From NCBI GenBank assembly GCA_035610835.1, contig CM069452.1:25611121-25675120 (forward strand): a stretch of 64,000 nucleotides of DNA, read 5' to 3'. Origin of the DNA: Ophiura sarsii (lineage: Eukaryota > Echinodermata > Ophiuroidea > Amphilepidida > Ophiuridae). Position numbers and translations under genes: made by a program. Below the pieces are notes generated by a model. The model saw only the letters and a program-made list of their open reading frames with translations. It searched no databases and was not told the DNA's origin. Position 1 is the first letter of the stretch. The number at the start of each line of letters is the position of its first letter. Positions 13,562 through 25,844 of the stretch are shown here, piece by piece.

Positions 13562-14035
13562 GGTTTTGCCATTGCTACGGCACCTGTCTTGTGAGAATGA
13601 CAGGTTTCAAAACGAACTACTTTAACTTTGCTATAACAAACAGTTTTCACTTAAATGTCTCTCTATTCAAGCCAAACTTGTGTACCGAAGTCGATGTTTA
13701 TTTATGAGAATAAGCCATTTCATCATAGCTTCTTTGAATTAAGAAAATTAAATCATGAAAAGGTTATTAAAAATGTGTTTAAATGCCAAAAATAAGCTAA
13801 AGTAGAAAATGGGGACAATTTTCATATTTAAAAATCCCCTCAAATTTTATAATTCAGGTTCAAACCCTTAAAAATCCCTCATGGCCATTCAACAGTTCCC
13901 AAATTGATATTTGTATGCTTTTGTTCATATTGACGGATGCACAAAACTACAAGTATAAGCACTTTTATTTACTAGTTGGGCAAATAGATGGTTGGAATAA
14001 TCTCAAAATATCTGGGACGTAATTGTTTGTCTCAC

Positions 14036-14253
14036 CTGTTTTGGTTCTCTGCTCCCCACGACGCCACGGCTATCCCCGCATACATTAGCATTGCCTGTGC
14101 ATGTATTATTGTAAATGCACCAATCGCACATGTAGGCATTGTTTACGCACTCAATGCATGTCGTGAAGCGGTTGCATTCATAGAAGTCAAAGTTTGTGCT
14201 GACGATCTTCTCCGCACTGTCCGTAGCGATGGAGAGTGTGACCCGAAAGAAAC
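14036..14253 (-). CDS. Plexin exon: end of IPT1 and second PSI domain
   Basis: Acceptor TCTCTCCATTCATCCAG, two bases completing a glycine codon, 72 codons, and donor AACAG|GTGAGA in phase 0. Residues 1-23 (starting FFRVTLSIATD and continuing to NFDFYEC) are the last strands of IPT1. Cysteines at 26, 32, 35, 42, 45, 51 and 58 form PSI2, with the core CDWCIYNNTC matching the C-x-W-C-x(5)-C pattern of plexin second PSI domains. NNT is a potential N-glycosylation site. I located this exon because the flanking exons were incompatible in phase (1 versus 0) and needed an exon of length 3n+2; it measures 218 bp. The opposite strand has an overlapping open frame that I regard as a shadow. Confidence 0.94.
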
Positions 14254-14804
14254 CTGGATGAATGGAGAGATGTTGAAATATAAATTATGATTATTTTAAA
14301 CTATCATCATATTAATTACATTGAAACATAAAACATTCTTCCTAAATTTAATGGATTGAGGTATAGCTTGTTAACTGCAAAATAGGCAAAAATAGCACGG
14401 CTCAAGTTTTCTTTGTAATGACACTTGGTGTGCGTTACTGTTGGCTATTACCCGTATTGCACTTTTTTTAATTTGACTGGATTTACGCTGACTCCCTTAT
14501 TTTGTAAGAAACAAACTATAGATAAGTCTAAATTTGCAATCAGAATGCAATCAGAATGATAAGCTTATATTTTCCATAGCGCATCATATACCTTCCATCT
14601 TATATTTTCATACGTCTTATATTTTCATATATCATAGCATAATCATATAACTTTATTAAAAGGTTGGTAATTGTGTGAATAAACTGGGCGACAGTGACCT
14701 GTGACCATCAGATGTAGGACACATAACCAAACATGATACAGAGGGACAAATCACACACAAAAAAACAGACTTGAATTCAATAGCTGCTGGATTAGTCTAC
14801 TTCA

Positions 14805-14842
14805 CTATCATTACATCACTATTTTTAAATAGTGATGTAATG
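14805..14842. repeat. Short perfect palindrome
   Basis: CATTACATCACTATTT, two T bases, then AAATAGTGATGTAATG: 16-bp arms in perfect inverted complementarity, immediately left of the Harbinger-like element. It could form a hairpin or be a minimal MITE relic. Confidence 0.8.
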
Positions 14843-14846
14843 ATTA

Positions 14847-15185
14847 GGCTATATTAAAAAAAACCAGTTGTCTCAAAGCTCCCGGACGCGTTAGTTAATT
14901 GGTGCGCGTTAGAAGAAAATATATATTAAAAAAATATAAAGAAAAGTCTAAATGTTTGTACTGCCCGTAAAATATATATATATATATATTTTTTTTTTTA
15001 AGAAAAAAAAAGTCCCAAAATTTCACAGATTTTTCAGATTTTCATTTATCACATCACTTTGACAAGGATTTCAATATTTTATATTTATAAAAATAAATAA
15101 AAAACCGTAAGAAAAAAAATCGCATTCTGCATTAGGTTTTGAAAAACTGAAGAGCTTGGACACAAAAGATTTTTTTAATATAGCC
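14847..15185. mobile_element. Harbinger-like MITE with TTA target duplication
   Basis: The left terminus GGCTATATTAAAAAAAA followed by TTGTCTCAAAGCTC is inverted at the right as GAGCTTGGACACAAAAGATT...TTTTTAATATAGCC. Both ends are flanked by TTA (14844-14846 and 15186-15188). A three-base TWA duplication is the signature of PIF/Harbinger transposition. The core is very AT-rich with an (AT)n tract; no transposase frame. Confidence 0.65.
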
Positions 15186-15814
15186 TTAGTGATATACAGA
15201 CCATTTACAGTATTTATTGACCATAATGTTTTATAAAAGAAGAAATGAGTTTTACTTTTTAAATGGAAATTACGCTAGAATGAAGTCTATGAAACAATAA
15301 GCTTATAGTATAGTTTGTGCAAATTTTGTAAACGAATTAGTATGTTTGTTACAATACAATTACATTCAGCAATTACAACTAAATATTACTTGAGGCAGCA
15401 AGCTAATAATACACACCCTGTTGCATAGGAAATATTTCATATCCAGCTACTACTTTCTCTTTCAAGTGGTCAGTGCAAACAATACTCATGGATGCACAGG
15501 TTTCTATGGCAACTGCTCATCAAAAGGTCATTACAATTTTTTTCTTACAGATATCACATATTTATTTATAGATATCTTACTTGTTTTCTATCTGTTAACA
15601 GGATGACCCGTGATGTAATTCTTATTTTCCAGAAGATAGCTTTCATTGCAATGATGCGGAAAGCATAATTTGTATGACTGCGTGCGAGGGAGGTTGTTCA
15701 ACTGACGGGGTGTCCCATTCACATGACTATTTCAGAAAGTTTGTTGTTTTTCGAAGAAAATTGCAAATATGTTTTCTATGGGATAATATGTCACAAGAAG
15801 GCTATACTCCATTT

Positions 15815-15995
15815 GTCTTCCTCTGGACAGTGATGTAACTTTACAGACGCAGCATTTATGCACACGTTTGTATCTTCCGTCTTTCAACGGTCGTTTGTTT
15901 ACGCCAGTGCCTCGAGTAGGCGCACACATTTATGTACTGCATTTAGTAGAATACGCGGTTATGTCACTGTCACGTGATGGATAAATAGACTATAA
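15815..15995 (+). mobile_element. Half copy of the palindromic element at 62 kb
   Basis: CTGGACAGTGATGTAACTTT, then GCCTCGAGTAGGCGCACACA and GTCACTGTCACGTGATGG, parallel the right half of the 61926-62412 element. I could not find a matching left half next to it. Confidence 0.6.
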
Positions 15996-16544
15996 TAACA
16001 CTTGGATGTAGGGTTACAGCAGCAATCATTTTGTTCATAAGTATACATTTGAGATGGAAAAGGTTAACTTTTTTGGCATAAAATGTCCATAAGCATAAAG
16101 TCCATGTGTGAGGATTGCATCCCTTCTGTATTTTGCATCTCTACACTTTATTTATCCATCTCTGTGCAGTGACTTCAGACTATCTTTTCATGTCTGATCA
16201 TAATATGCTGGCATAAGTATCTATGCAACCAAAGATGAAACCCTGCATTCACTGCACAGAGTTAGATGAACAAGTGTTGAAATATATAACAACAAGAAAT
16301 GTCTTTAAAAAAGACAACGCCTCAGCTTAAACAAACAAAGATGGGTTGGGTGTAGGGTTTTCACAAATTGTTCAAAGGAAATGATTAAGGTGTTAAAGTG
16401 TAAAAATAAATTTGTCTTGGCATGTGTGAAGCTTTAATTTTATCCCCCCCCCCCCCAAAAAAAAAGAAAATAATATGTGTGAAAGTAAAGTAACCTAACG
16501 TAACGTAAAGTAACCTAACGCCAACGTTAACAAAATCAGTTTAC

Positions 16545-16716
16545 CTGGTAGAGAATCTGGCAGTGAAGATATAGGTGGTGTTGAGCATGTCACATTGGAG
16601 CCATCAACTACTGCATCCAACTTATCAATGGTCTTGTCGGTCTTAGTATCACTGAAGATGCAGCTATAGCTCTCGCTTCCAGTAAGGGTGGGTAAACTCC
16701 TCACGTTGAGTGTAAG
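16545..16716 (-). CDS. Plexin exon: IPT1 (Ig-like, plexin, transcription factor) domain
   Basis: Acceptor CCATTTTACAG, then 57 codons plus one base, donor CCAG|GTAAAC. The peptide starts LTLNVRSLP. It carries the plexin IPT1 landmarks ESYSCIF near residues 16-21 and DGSNVTCSTPP near residues 38-48, where NVT is a potential N-glycosylation site. The family pattern is L-x-V-x-x-L-P, then Y-S-C-x-F, then V-T-C. This beta-sandwich packs between the two PSI domains in the rod-like ectodomain. Phase 0 at the start matches the upstream exon. Phase 1 at the end requires a following exon with two leading bases, which is exactly what the exon at 14036-14253 supplies. Confidence 0.93.
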
Positions 16717-17462
16717 CTGTAAAATGGACAACAAATAAAAGGAATGGAAAGGATTACATAAGAGTGGTAGCTACATACTATGTTGTTCTGTTGTAACCAG
16801 TTACCACAAAATATTGGTCAATGGATTGGTAGTATTCACAAACTTATGTAAACATGGTATTCATTTATTTGCCAGATTTACACTTGGGCATATGTCGCAG
16901 AATTTTGAACCACTTTGCCATGTATACAACAGATAGGACACTCGTTAACAGAAGTAAAATGACAATTTTTTTTAAAAGTTTGTTCACTGCTATTAAAATT
17001 TAAAGAAAAAAATGCTATAAATCCTTGCATTACAAATATAATACTTTCTTCTCTACTATTATCGATTAACAATTTACATTGTTTTCACAAATAAGGTGTT
17101 GTGACATTTAGCCTAGCACTTCCTGCTCCGTGTTGTTTTTTAATTTCGGAAATGACATTTGAACAAACAATCCCTTCCCTTTGAATAAATCCAACACTTT
17201 CAATCAGTAAATGTCAGGAACTTTTTCGCACCGTAGCGATGATTACAAAGCATACGAATAGTTCAGTGACACAAATCAAATATTTATTATTGCTAAATTC
17301 AAATCTTCCATTGAAACATAAATCCGCACTAATACATCACTGCTCAAAAAAATGAAACAATATTTCCTTTTGCCACAATTGAAACGTCTCAACGAATGTC
17401 TGGCACGATTCATTATCACGTAAAACACACTGCCTGGTAAAACATTAAGGTTTTAAAGGCTC

Positions 17463-17726
17463 TATATCGTCGCTGTTCTGTCAAAACCTTGGTATTTTTT
17501 TCCGGCCCTTCGGCATGTATAAAGTAAAACTGCCCAATAGTTATGCATAGAAAGTGTTGCTTTATACATGTTCAGGGGAAAGAGCACTTAAGAGGTGTTG
17601 ATAGATGTGTTTTGGTCTTGAACATGTGTAGAGCAGACTGCCCATAGGTTATATATAAGAAGTATTACTTTATACATGCTGAAGGGCCAAATGGAGATAC
17701 AAGGTTTTGACAGAACAGCAACGATA
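17463..17726 (+). mobile_element. Family D nested-hairpin MITE
   Basis: Best-preserved termini: TATATCGTCGCTGTTCTGTC at the left, and GACAGAACAGCAACGATAT at the right, which is its inverted repeat with one mismatch. The internal CATGTATAAAGTAA and TTACTTTATACATG arms recur. Intronic. Confidence 0.85.
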
Positions 17727-19393
17727 TGCGTCAGAACTCTACAGATCATTCCTCACAGTTTTGCACTTAATCTGTAAGCTTTGTTCCTTTGAACAATAGA
17801 GTACTTATCAATTCTTCGCATCTATGTTCCCAAAAGGAGAACAAAGATTACAAGATAAAAGCCAGAGAGTGAGTTCATCAATCTAGATCACTTCCGTATG
17901 AAAAGATTTGACAAGTGCATGGTGCCATGTTGTCCTGGTTAACAAAGGTAGATTTCTAAAACATCTCTCGGAGAAATTTTGAAGTCGAGAAGAACCATTT
18001 CGTACCGTCAATTAAATTCATGTGATATTTCTCTGGAATTGTAGCAACAGGTTTTTAAAAGATATCAGTGTCAATTTTTTTTAGAATTCCACAAAATTTC
18101 AATAAATCAAGCAAATACTTTGCTGGTAATAAAGGAATAGGCTAATACATGATTGCGGAAACTGTATTTGAAGAAAAAAAATCATACTGAAAATTCAAGA
18201 CATGTGTTTCAATGAAATGACCCAAATTTTGGTCGATCAGTTTCATGAAGACCCCCAAAAGACCATTCTTCGTCTTCAATTTGGTTTCAACTAAGACCCA
18301 CATGCCAGAAATTGTTGGTGGCATTTTAATCTTTTATTAGAAATGTGCACCCTTGGTGTTCCGTTCCATCCACCAAAGACATGGCACAGAAATCTTATAA
18401 TCTATCATTTTCCTGTAGATTTGCCACCATATTTGGTGTGATTTGGATAGGGCAAAGAGTAATCTAACACTGGCAAACTATTCATGCCTTCCGATGAGAT
18501 GTTCTATTAAAGATCTTTACCCCATGTTTATTGAATGCAATGCTGTAATCCCCACTCTGATAATATGCTTCTTATACAATGGGGGTATGGAATATAAATA
18601 GAATGTCCCATTACCAGATTGATTCAAAAGCTTGTCATAACATTTATCTTTGATATTCATGCAGCGGTGTATCTGCTCTTCTAAATCTTCCTCTAGCCTT
18701 AATACAAGTCCTCATTACACTGGGCGCACCGCTGGCAAACGCTAAACGTCATCTACAAGCTACAAGATGCACAAACACAACCGAATATCGATTCACAATT
18801 TCCCAGTTAGGTTAAGATTTGTTTCCTTTTTTTTCTTGGAAATTTGTGTTGAATTTGCTTAATATCATCATTCTAGTAATTTGCTATGTTGTTTTTCTTT
18901 GGAACAGGTTTAATGTTTTATCCAAATCCAATTTCCTGGCCACATTTTGACTGAAATTCCACCGGATCCCTACAATATTTGCTCTGGAAATTAAGCCACC
19001 TCTCCGGGTCACTGTCTTGTAGCTAGCTATTTAAACAGTAACTCAATGGGGCTATTTCCATTTGCTTAGATTGTCACTCTTTATCAATCATATCTCAATG
19101 TTCATGATTTTTTTTCTCCCTTAGCTCGCTGCTGCTGTTGAATGCAGACATGGTCCAGACTTCTGAATGGTGGTTTGAGGAATCGGAAAACAAATATTAC
19201 GTCAATTTTTAAGCGTAAAATGATACAAAGAGGTATTGTTTTCCAGTGCTCCACTTTTGTAGACAATGGCGATTTTCAACTAGGACAAAGAGGAAACCAC
19301 TCCCAAATTGTGCAATAAAATCTTAAGTATCGGGATACAACAATTTCCTTATTTTTCTTGCTTTGAAACACTACAGGATATTTAACCCACATG

Positions 19394-19624
19394 TTAAAAC
19401 CCTCAAGGGCATTCCTGTCTTTCTCACAGTGTTTTCGATTGGACACTGGCATAACATACTTATCTCAGTAACCAATCAGAATAGACCTTTGATTTCTTTG
19501 AGAGAACTCTCTCAGCTAAATCCAATTAATCTCCATCAGCAGTTTCTAACCATATCCCTGATTGGCTCAGAGACTAACAGACCCTTCTTTGCAGCCAATT
19601 AAAATAGTGCTTACAGGTTGATAA
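19394..19624. mobile_element. Family B MITE, strongly diverged copy (tentative)
   Basis: TTAAAACCCTCAAGGGCATT followed by CCTGTCTTTCTCACAGTG aligns by eye with the start of the 54623 copy. The end (TTCTAACCATATCCCTGATT and onward) aligns with its second half. Similarity is partial, so this is a tentative assignment. Confidence 0.45.
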
Positions 19625-22600
19625 TTTGTCAGGTAGTGCCCACAGGATCTAGACTTCAGACATGTAATTGACACACATTTTCTGTTGTAAAGTATAATTC
19701 TTATACCCTTAAGGGTTTTAGTTTTAATAAGTCAAACTTTTGTGTATTTTTGAATAGGGTGTGTAACTGTAAATGGGTTAATTTTAATTCATATACATGA
19801 ATGTAATCTTTATCCAAATCTTGATCCTACATCTGTAACATTTTGTTCACAACTCAAAGCAAGATCAAATCGACGCATTACTTCTAGATTAATATTCGAC
19901 AATTCGGGAAAGTACTAAAGATTTTGAACAATCTAAACTTAATACTAGGTATTATTCTGTATTTTAAACACTTGGAAGTGCACGACATTTTAGTGTAATC
20001 CGATAACTCAATCCACTTCCATAGAATCGCCGTACAAATATATATATATATATAAATTCTGAATACTCTCTGCATTATTTAGTCCCATTTGCGCCGTTAA
20101 AGTGGATTTAGATTTCGGTGCTCATTAAAATTCTATCGCTTGGCCATATTTCTATCCCAATAATTCATATTAAATCGAGTGTCTACTGAATTACCCATCT
20201 CTTCTAATGCACTTCAATATAAGTGAGCCGGTCAATGGATGCTAATCATCCAGGACTTGTTTTTTTGTGTGTGTGGTGTTAACCCTTTGGTTGGGCCCAC
20301 TCCACATCGTACAATAAAATTTAAACACAAAACACAATCTGAACAATTTTGATAAGAAATTGTTCGGCATATTTCCACCTGTTCTAAAGCTATTCAATGC
20401 TTTGTCTATTGGCAACATGCCTATAATTAGGTAAAAAGTGCTTATGACCATACATTATAGTGGTTTCTAATGGTTAAAATCATCCACAAAGTACAACACC
20501 ACTGTTTGATCTATGCTAACAAGAAGTACTTTGGACAATCCGAGTTGCTTGAGTTTAGGTGAGTTGGACTTAGTGTTAGAAGAAATGTTCACACTGAACC
20601 AACCATGTACCAAGTAGTTAAATTGAGAGTACACGTATCACTGTATTTAAATTAGTATTGCTGATATACTGGGTGCAACAACTAAAACAAAAATGTCCCC
20701 TCTAACACAGTGACAATATCCAACCATAAGAAAGAATTACCTTTATATTTATGCATTGCTTAATGTTTTAAATTAGAAAATGTCCCTCCACACAGCAAAT
20801 TACCCTGAAAGGAACTTCCTGACTTTTTTTACAGACTTGCTTGAAAGGTCATCTCATAAACACGTATCAGGGATTTTAAATCGACAAATCCCCCAATCAC
20901 CAGGAATATGGATAGGTCACAAAAAGACACAAAATGTTGACTACGCAACAGTGCCGATAATTATTACTTGGATTTAATGCATGATTACAGTTTTCACAAA
21001 ATGCAGCGTGAACAACGTTGTCTTCGTTTATGAGAAATAATAAAGATAAATAAAGGCTAACACACAGGAGAACACTTTTATTTTGCGTCTAGTACTTAAG
21101 CATGGAATAAAATATTAAGAGATATGATTTACATGTGCCTCAATGGCAATAAGAAGCGGTTACGACTGTTTATATCACACTTATCCGTGTAGCATTGCAC
21201 ACTAGCGGTGCAATATAATCTTCTTTGATTGCCACACTCAATAAATAATAGTTCCAAATCTAATATTCATTAATTCACTTTCTTTTGCGGTTTTTTCTTC
21301 TCCTTCCACTCCCTAATAACACTTTTCAAAATTGGAAATCATAATAATTGCTCAAATTCCATCAGGATATGGGTCTGCCTTCGTTGAACACACGTATCGC
21401 AAAGTAACTGTACACAATTTGGCCTGATGCTAGAATAGTCGTCCTTACAAAATTACTCTGATATTAGAACGTGAAACACCTACTTTGAGACTTGGTTTTA
21501 TGTGACATTTCTGCAATATATAACGTACAGAATCACTCTATAAAGCATCATTCAGTCTAATGACACTACTGTTTACTCACAAATTGACGAGAAAAAATCT
21601 CATTTAATACGGCAGATATCAAAATGAAATTGATGTGATGAAAAATAGCTTCTTTTTCCCCCCTCTCTATCTCCCCTGTTGGGGCTCACGATTCATTTTT
21701 CAAATTAAATGCAAATCTGTTTTGCTTTTGTGGCCTGCCTGGGAATACCGTACAATGCCTCGTGCCAAGTCTCGATGGGATAGCGTTGTATCAATTCCAC
21801 TCGCAAATATTTGACAAATATTACCCAAAAACGAAGCAGAGGTGTTAAGAAACACAATTTATTCTGTCATATTCCAGTGGCAAAGAATCATCGGGGCACC
21901 CTAGAACATCGGACGGATTATCGCACAATGGCATCATGAGGCGGGTGAAAGGCGAGACAAAGTACTTGATCACGATCTAGGTTTTTGCTCCACAAATTTA
22001 AAGACAACAAAAAATGTGCCTTAATCTGTAGGTAAGCCTGTCTCACAACAATGATTTGGTGATTAAATTACCTTCAAAATATCAATATACATTAATAACA
22101 ACACAAGAAAAGATATATATCTTGAAATTAATCACCTGTTTTGATCAAACTGTCAGGCAGACTAACATTTGTATACACAAAACAAATAATATTACATTTC
22201 AAATCATTCAAATTTAATCCGTAAAAAAGTCAGAATTCAAATCAAATCTGATCTTCTGTCAAACTATATTCAATTCAAACAATGTTTGTTTATTATCAGA
22301 TTTAATTTAAAAGGGGCCAATTATTGGACTATTTTCAGCGCACAATATTGTAATAATACCTACTTGACATAGCTGTATGCCTCTAATAAGTGGAATAGGT
22401 AATGTAATTACAGTTATTATCGCCGCTGACCTTTACTTTCACCTGCGATTAAAGCCACTGAATACCAAACAACACTGTGGCTATTTGATTTTATCTTTTT
22501 AATTTTGCGTTAATAACATCCAGACGCCTTGCCTTTGGTTTCTTTTAACAGCTTGCAACGGTCTACCTGTTAAATTCTATGAATTAAGTGCATTGGTTAT

Positions 22601-23478
22601 TACTCTTTTAAAGAACAATCTGATAAAATGGACATTCTTGGGTGCTTTTATTGATTTCACTTTTCCTCAATTGTTTTATTTTTTATAAACCTCAACTATG
22701 TCCCTAGCCTTGCGATTCCTGTGACATTGACCGGTCAACTTGTTGACTAACCTAGTCATCCATTGCAAGTACTTTTCATTTCACTAGGTCATTTGTAACT
22801 ATCTAGCCTATTATATTCACCATAATATATCGAGGTGGTGAAGGGGCGTGATAGGATAGGGAGGGGGTGTTGATTAGGGTATGCTCCCACAAAATGGAAA
22901 GAAAATTCAGTGCTCTAATATTGCAACGATCGAAGTTTAAATGATTCATAACTTTTAAAATAAAATTGTCAAAAAGGGAAAAATCAAATTAATCAATTTG
23001 TTTCTAAATGATTGTTTCAAGGGGTGAAGTAAGACAACCAAGTTCCAACAAAAATGCTCTCAGACAGTAAGCTTATTTTTCTTCGTAAGTATTTAGAAAT
23101 TCTAAAATAATTCTGTTTAGTATTTGTATTTACTCTTCAGTACTATCATACTATCAGTCAGTGGATCCAAGTATGGCCATGCCTCGCCTGCTATAAGCAT
23201 TTCCTGACCAAAACGTTATGTTACACCTATTTCATGCTCAGCTATGTGTTGGCAAATAGGCCCCTGGTCACTTCACTTTTAATCTTCACCTCTCTTCGTT
23301 GTCCTAGTCGTCCATAGCCACCCCGGAGAGATGGTTGGTCGGCCGGCCGGATGACCAGTAGCCAATACCCTGGGTTGGCTGCTAAAAGTTCTACGTAAAG
23401 GACCTGGATTGTCCTATATATATAGACATGGCGATAAGTTAAAAAGATTCCCGTCATTAATAGGAGGAGTTCAATTAC

Positions 23479-23617
23479 CTGTTCACGCTTGTCCTTGGAT
23501 GTGCTTTCCGGTGTTACCGTCATCACTTTAATGCACTGGTTATTCTTTCCCAGCCATCTATTGGCTTGATCCGGATCATCTGAGCCGGGGCATTCAGCAC
23601 CTGTCCGTCTTGTACAA
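23479..23617 (-). CDS. Plexin exon: end of first PSI domain and linker to IPT1
   Basis: The acceptor TTTTCTGTGCAG precedes a single base (T) that completes the split serine codon from the previous exon. A further 46 codons follow, ending in phase 0 at CAG|GTAATT. The peptide starts CTRRTGAECPG and holds three more PSI cysteines, giving the eight expected for PSI1 with the previous exon. RWLG followed by NNQC recalls the tryptophan-containing segment of plexin-B PSI1 domains. The last part (VTPESTSKDKREQ) is the linker that enters the first IPT domain. The intron separating it from the upstream exon is 11.9 kb. Reading frame, splice phases and domain order all agree with a plexin, so the call rests on more than one short match. 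Confidence 0.94.
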
Positions 23618-23810
23618 CTGCACAGAAAATGAAAAAGAAATAACAATACAATAAATAGATATGAAATTGACAGATTTGTCTCCTGTGGTTCACAAATATC
23701 AAACACAGGCCCTTTTGTGAGAAAATTACATGTTTCCCTTTTAATTGATAGTCAATGATGAATAATTTACTACGTTCTAGATATTTGGTGAGAAGCAGAT
23801 ACAACTGTAA

Positions 23811-24204
23811 GTGTTATAAACATATTGGGAATAGAACTCATGACCTCTAAGAAAAGATGCCAAACAAAGAAAGGGAATCAATAAAACACAGGTATTGTAC
23901 GGTTAAATAAATAATCAGTCATTTTGACAGTCTACAAAAAGAAAATCAGTTTGTAACCAAATATGAACGCCATTAAAATTTAATAACAGTGATTGAAAAT
24001 CTTATCAGAAACAAGTGTTATAAACATATTGGAAATAGAACTCATGACATCTACGAAAAGGTGTAAAACAAAGAAAGGGAATCAATGAGACCTAGGTGCT
24101 ACGCAGTTACATAAATAATCAGTCATTTTGACAGCCTGCAAATAAAATCATTTTGTAACCAAATCTGAACACCATTTAAAATTAATAACATAGTGATTGA
24201 AAAT
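23811..24204 (-). repeat. Tandem duplication, period 204 bp
   Basis: GTGTTATAAACATATTGG at 23811 and 24015 starts two diverged copies, each ending in GTGATTGAAAAT. On the minus strand each copy contains CATGAGTTCTATTYCC, which resembles a Pol III B box, so a SINE origin is possible but weak. Confidence 0.85.
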
Positions 24205-24493
24205 ATAATCAAAAATTCAAGACATGGGTTAATTCTTCATTCCCAATTGTAAGAATATGCGATTTAATGGGCCATTGTTACATTATGTGACTTATGAGTT
24301 GACAGGGACCAACGCTTGATTGGGACCTCACACGCCCTAGAGACCGTAAAAGGTATCAAATTTACAGCGATAACGAAAATGTAAGACTATCATGCATGGC
24401 AAGACGTGATAATTTGCATGTTCTGTTTATCTAGTATATAATCATGCAGATTGAAATTTGTACATAGTAGGTAGCATGGAATGAGATTCATCA

Positions 24494-24756
24494 TATCATC
24501 GCTGTGCTGTCAAACCGTACATGTTTATCGGGCCCTTCAGCATGTATAAAGTAACACTGCCCAATGGTTGTGCATAGGAAGTGTTGCTTTATACATGTTC
24601 AGGGGCAAAGAGTGCTTACAAGGTTTTGATAGACGTGTTTTGGCCCTTGAACATGTTTAGAGCAGACTGCCAAAAGGTTATACATAGGACGTATTACTTT
24701 ATACATGCTGAAGGGCCAGATGGAGATACGTTTTTTTGACAGAACAGTGACGATAT
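24494..24756 (+). mobile_element. Family D nested-hairpin MITE
   Basis: TATCATCGCTGTGCTGTCAA at the left and TTGACAGAACAGTGACGATA at the right. The two internal hairpin halves are intact (GGCCCTTCAGCATGTATAAA and TTTATACATGCTGAAGGGCC). Intronic. Confidence 0.85.
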
Positions 24757-25589
24757 AGCATGTCGTGTCTGTCTAGTTCATCTTTGCTTTGATATCGAAG
24801 CCCTCACCATGAATCATTAATGCCAAATTTGGCTTCCATCTTATCCCTGGGGTTTACTTGCAGTGGTCTACTGATGCTATCGTTGAGGATACTATAACCC
24901 TGTTATTCTACGTTTTAGAAGAAGAAGGATGTATGCTTAACCTCAGCGGGTGACAGGCGACGCAGTTTCCTCAATCTAGTCCACTTTCTGTTCTTGAAAT
25001 TTTTACGAAAACATTGTGCAACGCAAATTTTGTTTGTGAAAATTTGACAATTGTGTTATTGTTATTTTTGGATCAGGCTGTAGGACTTGAGGAGCTTAAC
25101 TGACATACTACAGGCCCTATGCAGGATTTTAACAATGTTGAATGATCTGGCATTAGTGCTGAACCAGGCCAATTGCATTCACAGTAATGGGTCTGACTTT
25201 AAAGGAAAAGTCACAAATATTGGGCAAATGTAAAGGGCATTCCTACATTCAAGTAAACAGATGTGTATTCTGAGTATAGCCAGCCAGGTAGCTCCATGTG
25301 ACTGTTTAATTTGAATCATACATTTTGTATATCAAGAATAAGACATCTAACACTGCCATCGTACAATAACACATTCTACGAATATACAATAATTTATCTA
25401 AAAGTACTACATAATAATGAATTAATCATGTTAATGTAGTTGTATAAAGTAGTCGCATAGCTACAGGCGGGATGGAGGCAGAGAACGGAAAAGACGGAAG
25501 AAACTTGACCATTAAATAACCACACAGTAAGATAAAATATTTGAGTGCGCTCGGAGCGGCAGGAAACCATTTAGCGCTACAACAGGGCC

Positions 25590-25844
25590 GCCCTTTTATG
25601 GCAAAAGGATGTATCTTATATGTACTTTCCTAATGATATACTTCCTTTTAACATGGATTGTGTTAACTTGGTTCAATAATCCTCACTTAGGAAAAGGTTG
25701 CAACTTGTAAAGACAATAACAGTAATATACTGCCTTTTACCACTACATGATTTATGGAGAAAAAAGCTAACTTTGATCATGTTAAAAGGAAGTATACTGT
25801 TAGAAAACTACATATAAGATACATTCTTTTGCCATAAAAGGGCT
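25590..25844. mobile_element. Long-TIR MITE (fold-back element)
   Basis: GCCCTTTTATGGCAAAAGGA, then TGTATCTTATATGTA and ATACTTCCTTTTAACATG on the left, are mirrored by CATGTTAAAAGGAAGTATAC, TACATATAAGATACA and TTTTGCCATAAAAGGGC on the right. The arms are about 75 bp with a core of about 100 bp. Flanking duplication not obvious. Intronic. Confidence 0.8.

Larger units (their letters stand above)
9667..14035 (-). other. Plexin intron between the PSI2 and IPT2 exons (4.4 kb)
   Basis: Bounded by the GTGAGA donor at 14035 and the TTTTCAG acceptor next to 9666. It carries one nested-hairpin MITE (10079-10342), two family A MITEs (12329-12582 and 13317-13561) and between them a 128-bp tandem repeat (12841-13273). 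A possible in-phase cassette exon at 10768-10863 is discussed under findings. The rest shows no recognisable gene. Confidence 0.85.
14254..16544 (-). other. Plexin intron between the IPT1 and PSI2 exons (2.3 kb)
   Basis: Bounded by the GTAAAC donor at 16544 and the CATCCAG acceptor next to 14253. It contains a perfect 34-bp palindrome (14805-14842), a TTA-flanked Harbinger-like MITE (14847-15185), a half copy of the palindromic element seen at 62 kb (15815-15995), and a C13 tract with A-rich tail at 16444-16465. No exon seen. Confidence 0.85.
16717..23478 (-). other. Plexin intron between the PSI1 and IPT1 exons (6.8 kb)
   Basis: Bounded by GTAATT at 23478 and TTTTACAG next to 16716. It contains a nested-hairpin MITE (17463-17726), a diverged family B element (19394-19624) and a short (TA)n tract at about 20037-20053. 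About 20.5-23.4 kb is AT-rich sequence in which I see nothing recognisable. Confidence 0.85.

Noticed and set aside
13988..14290. Plus-strand open frame of 100 residues
   Set aside because: It is the antisense shadow of the plexin PSI2 exon, which has family motifs and correct splice sites on the minus strand.
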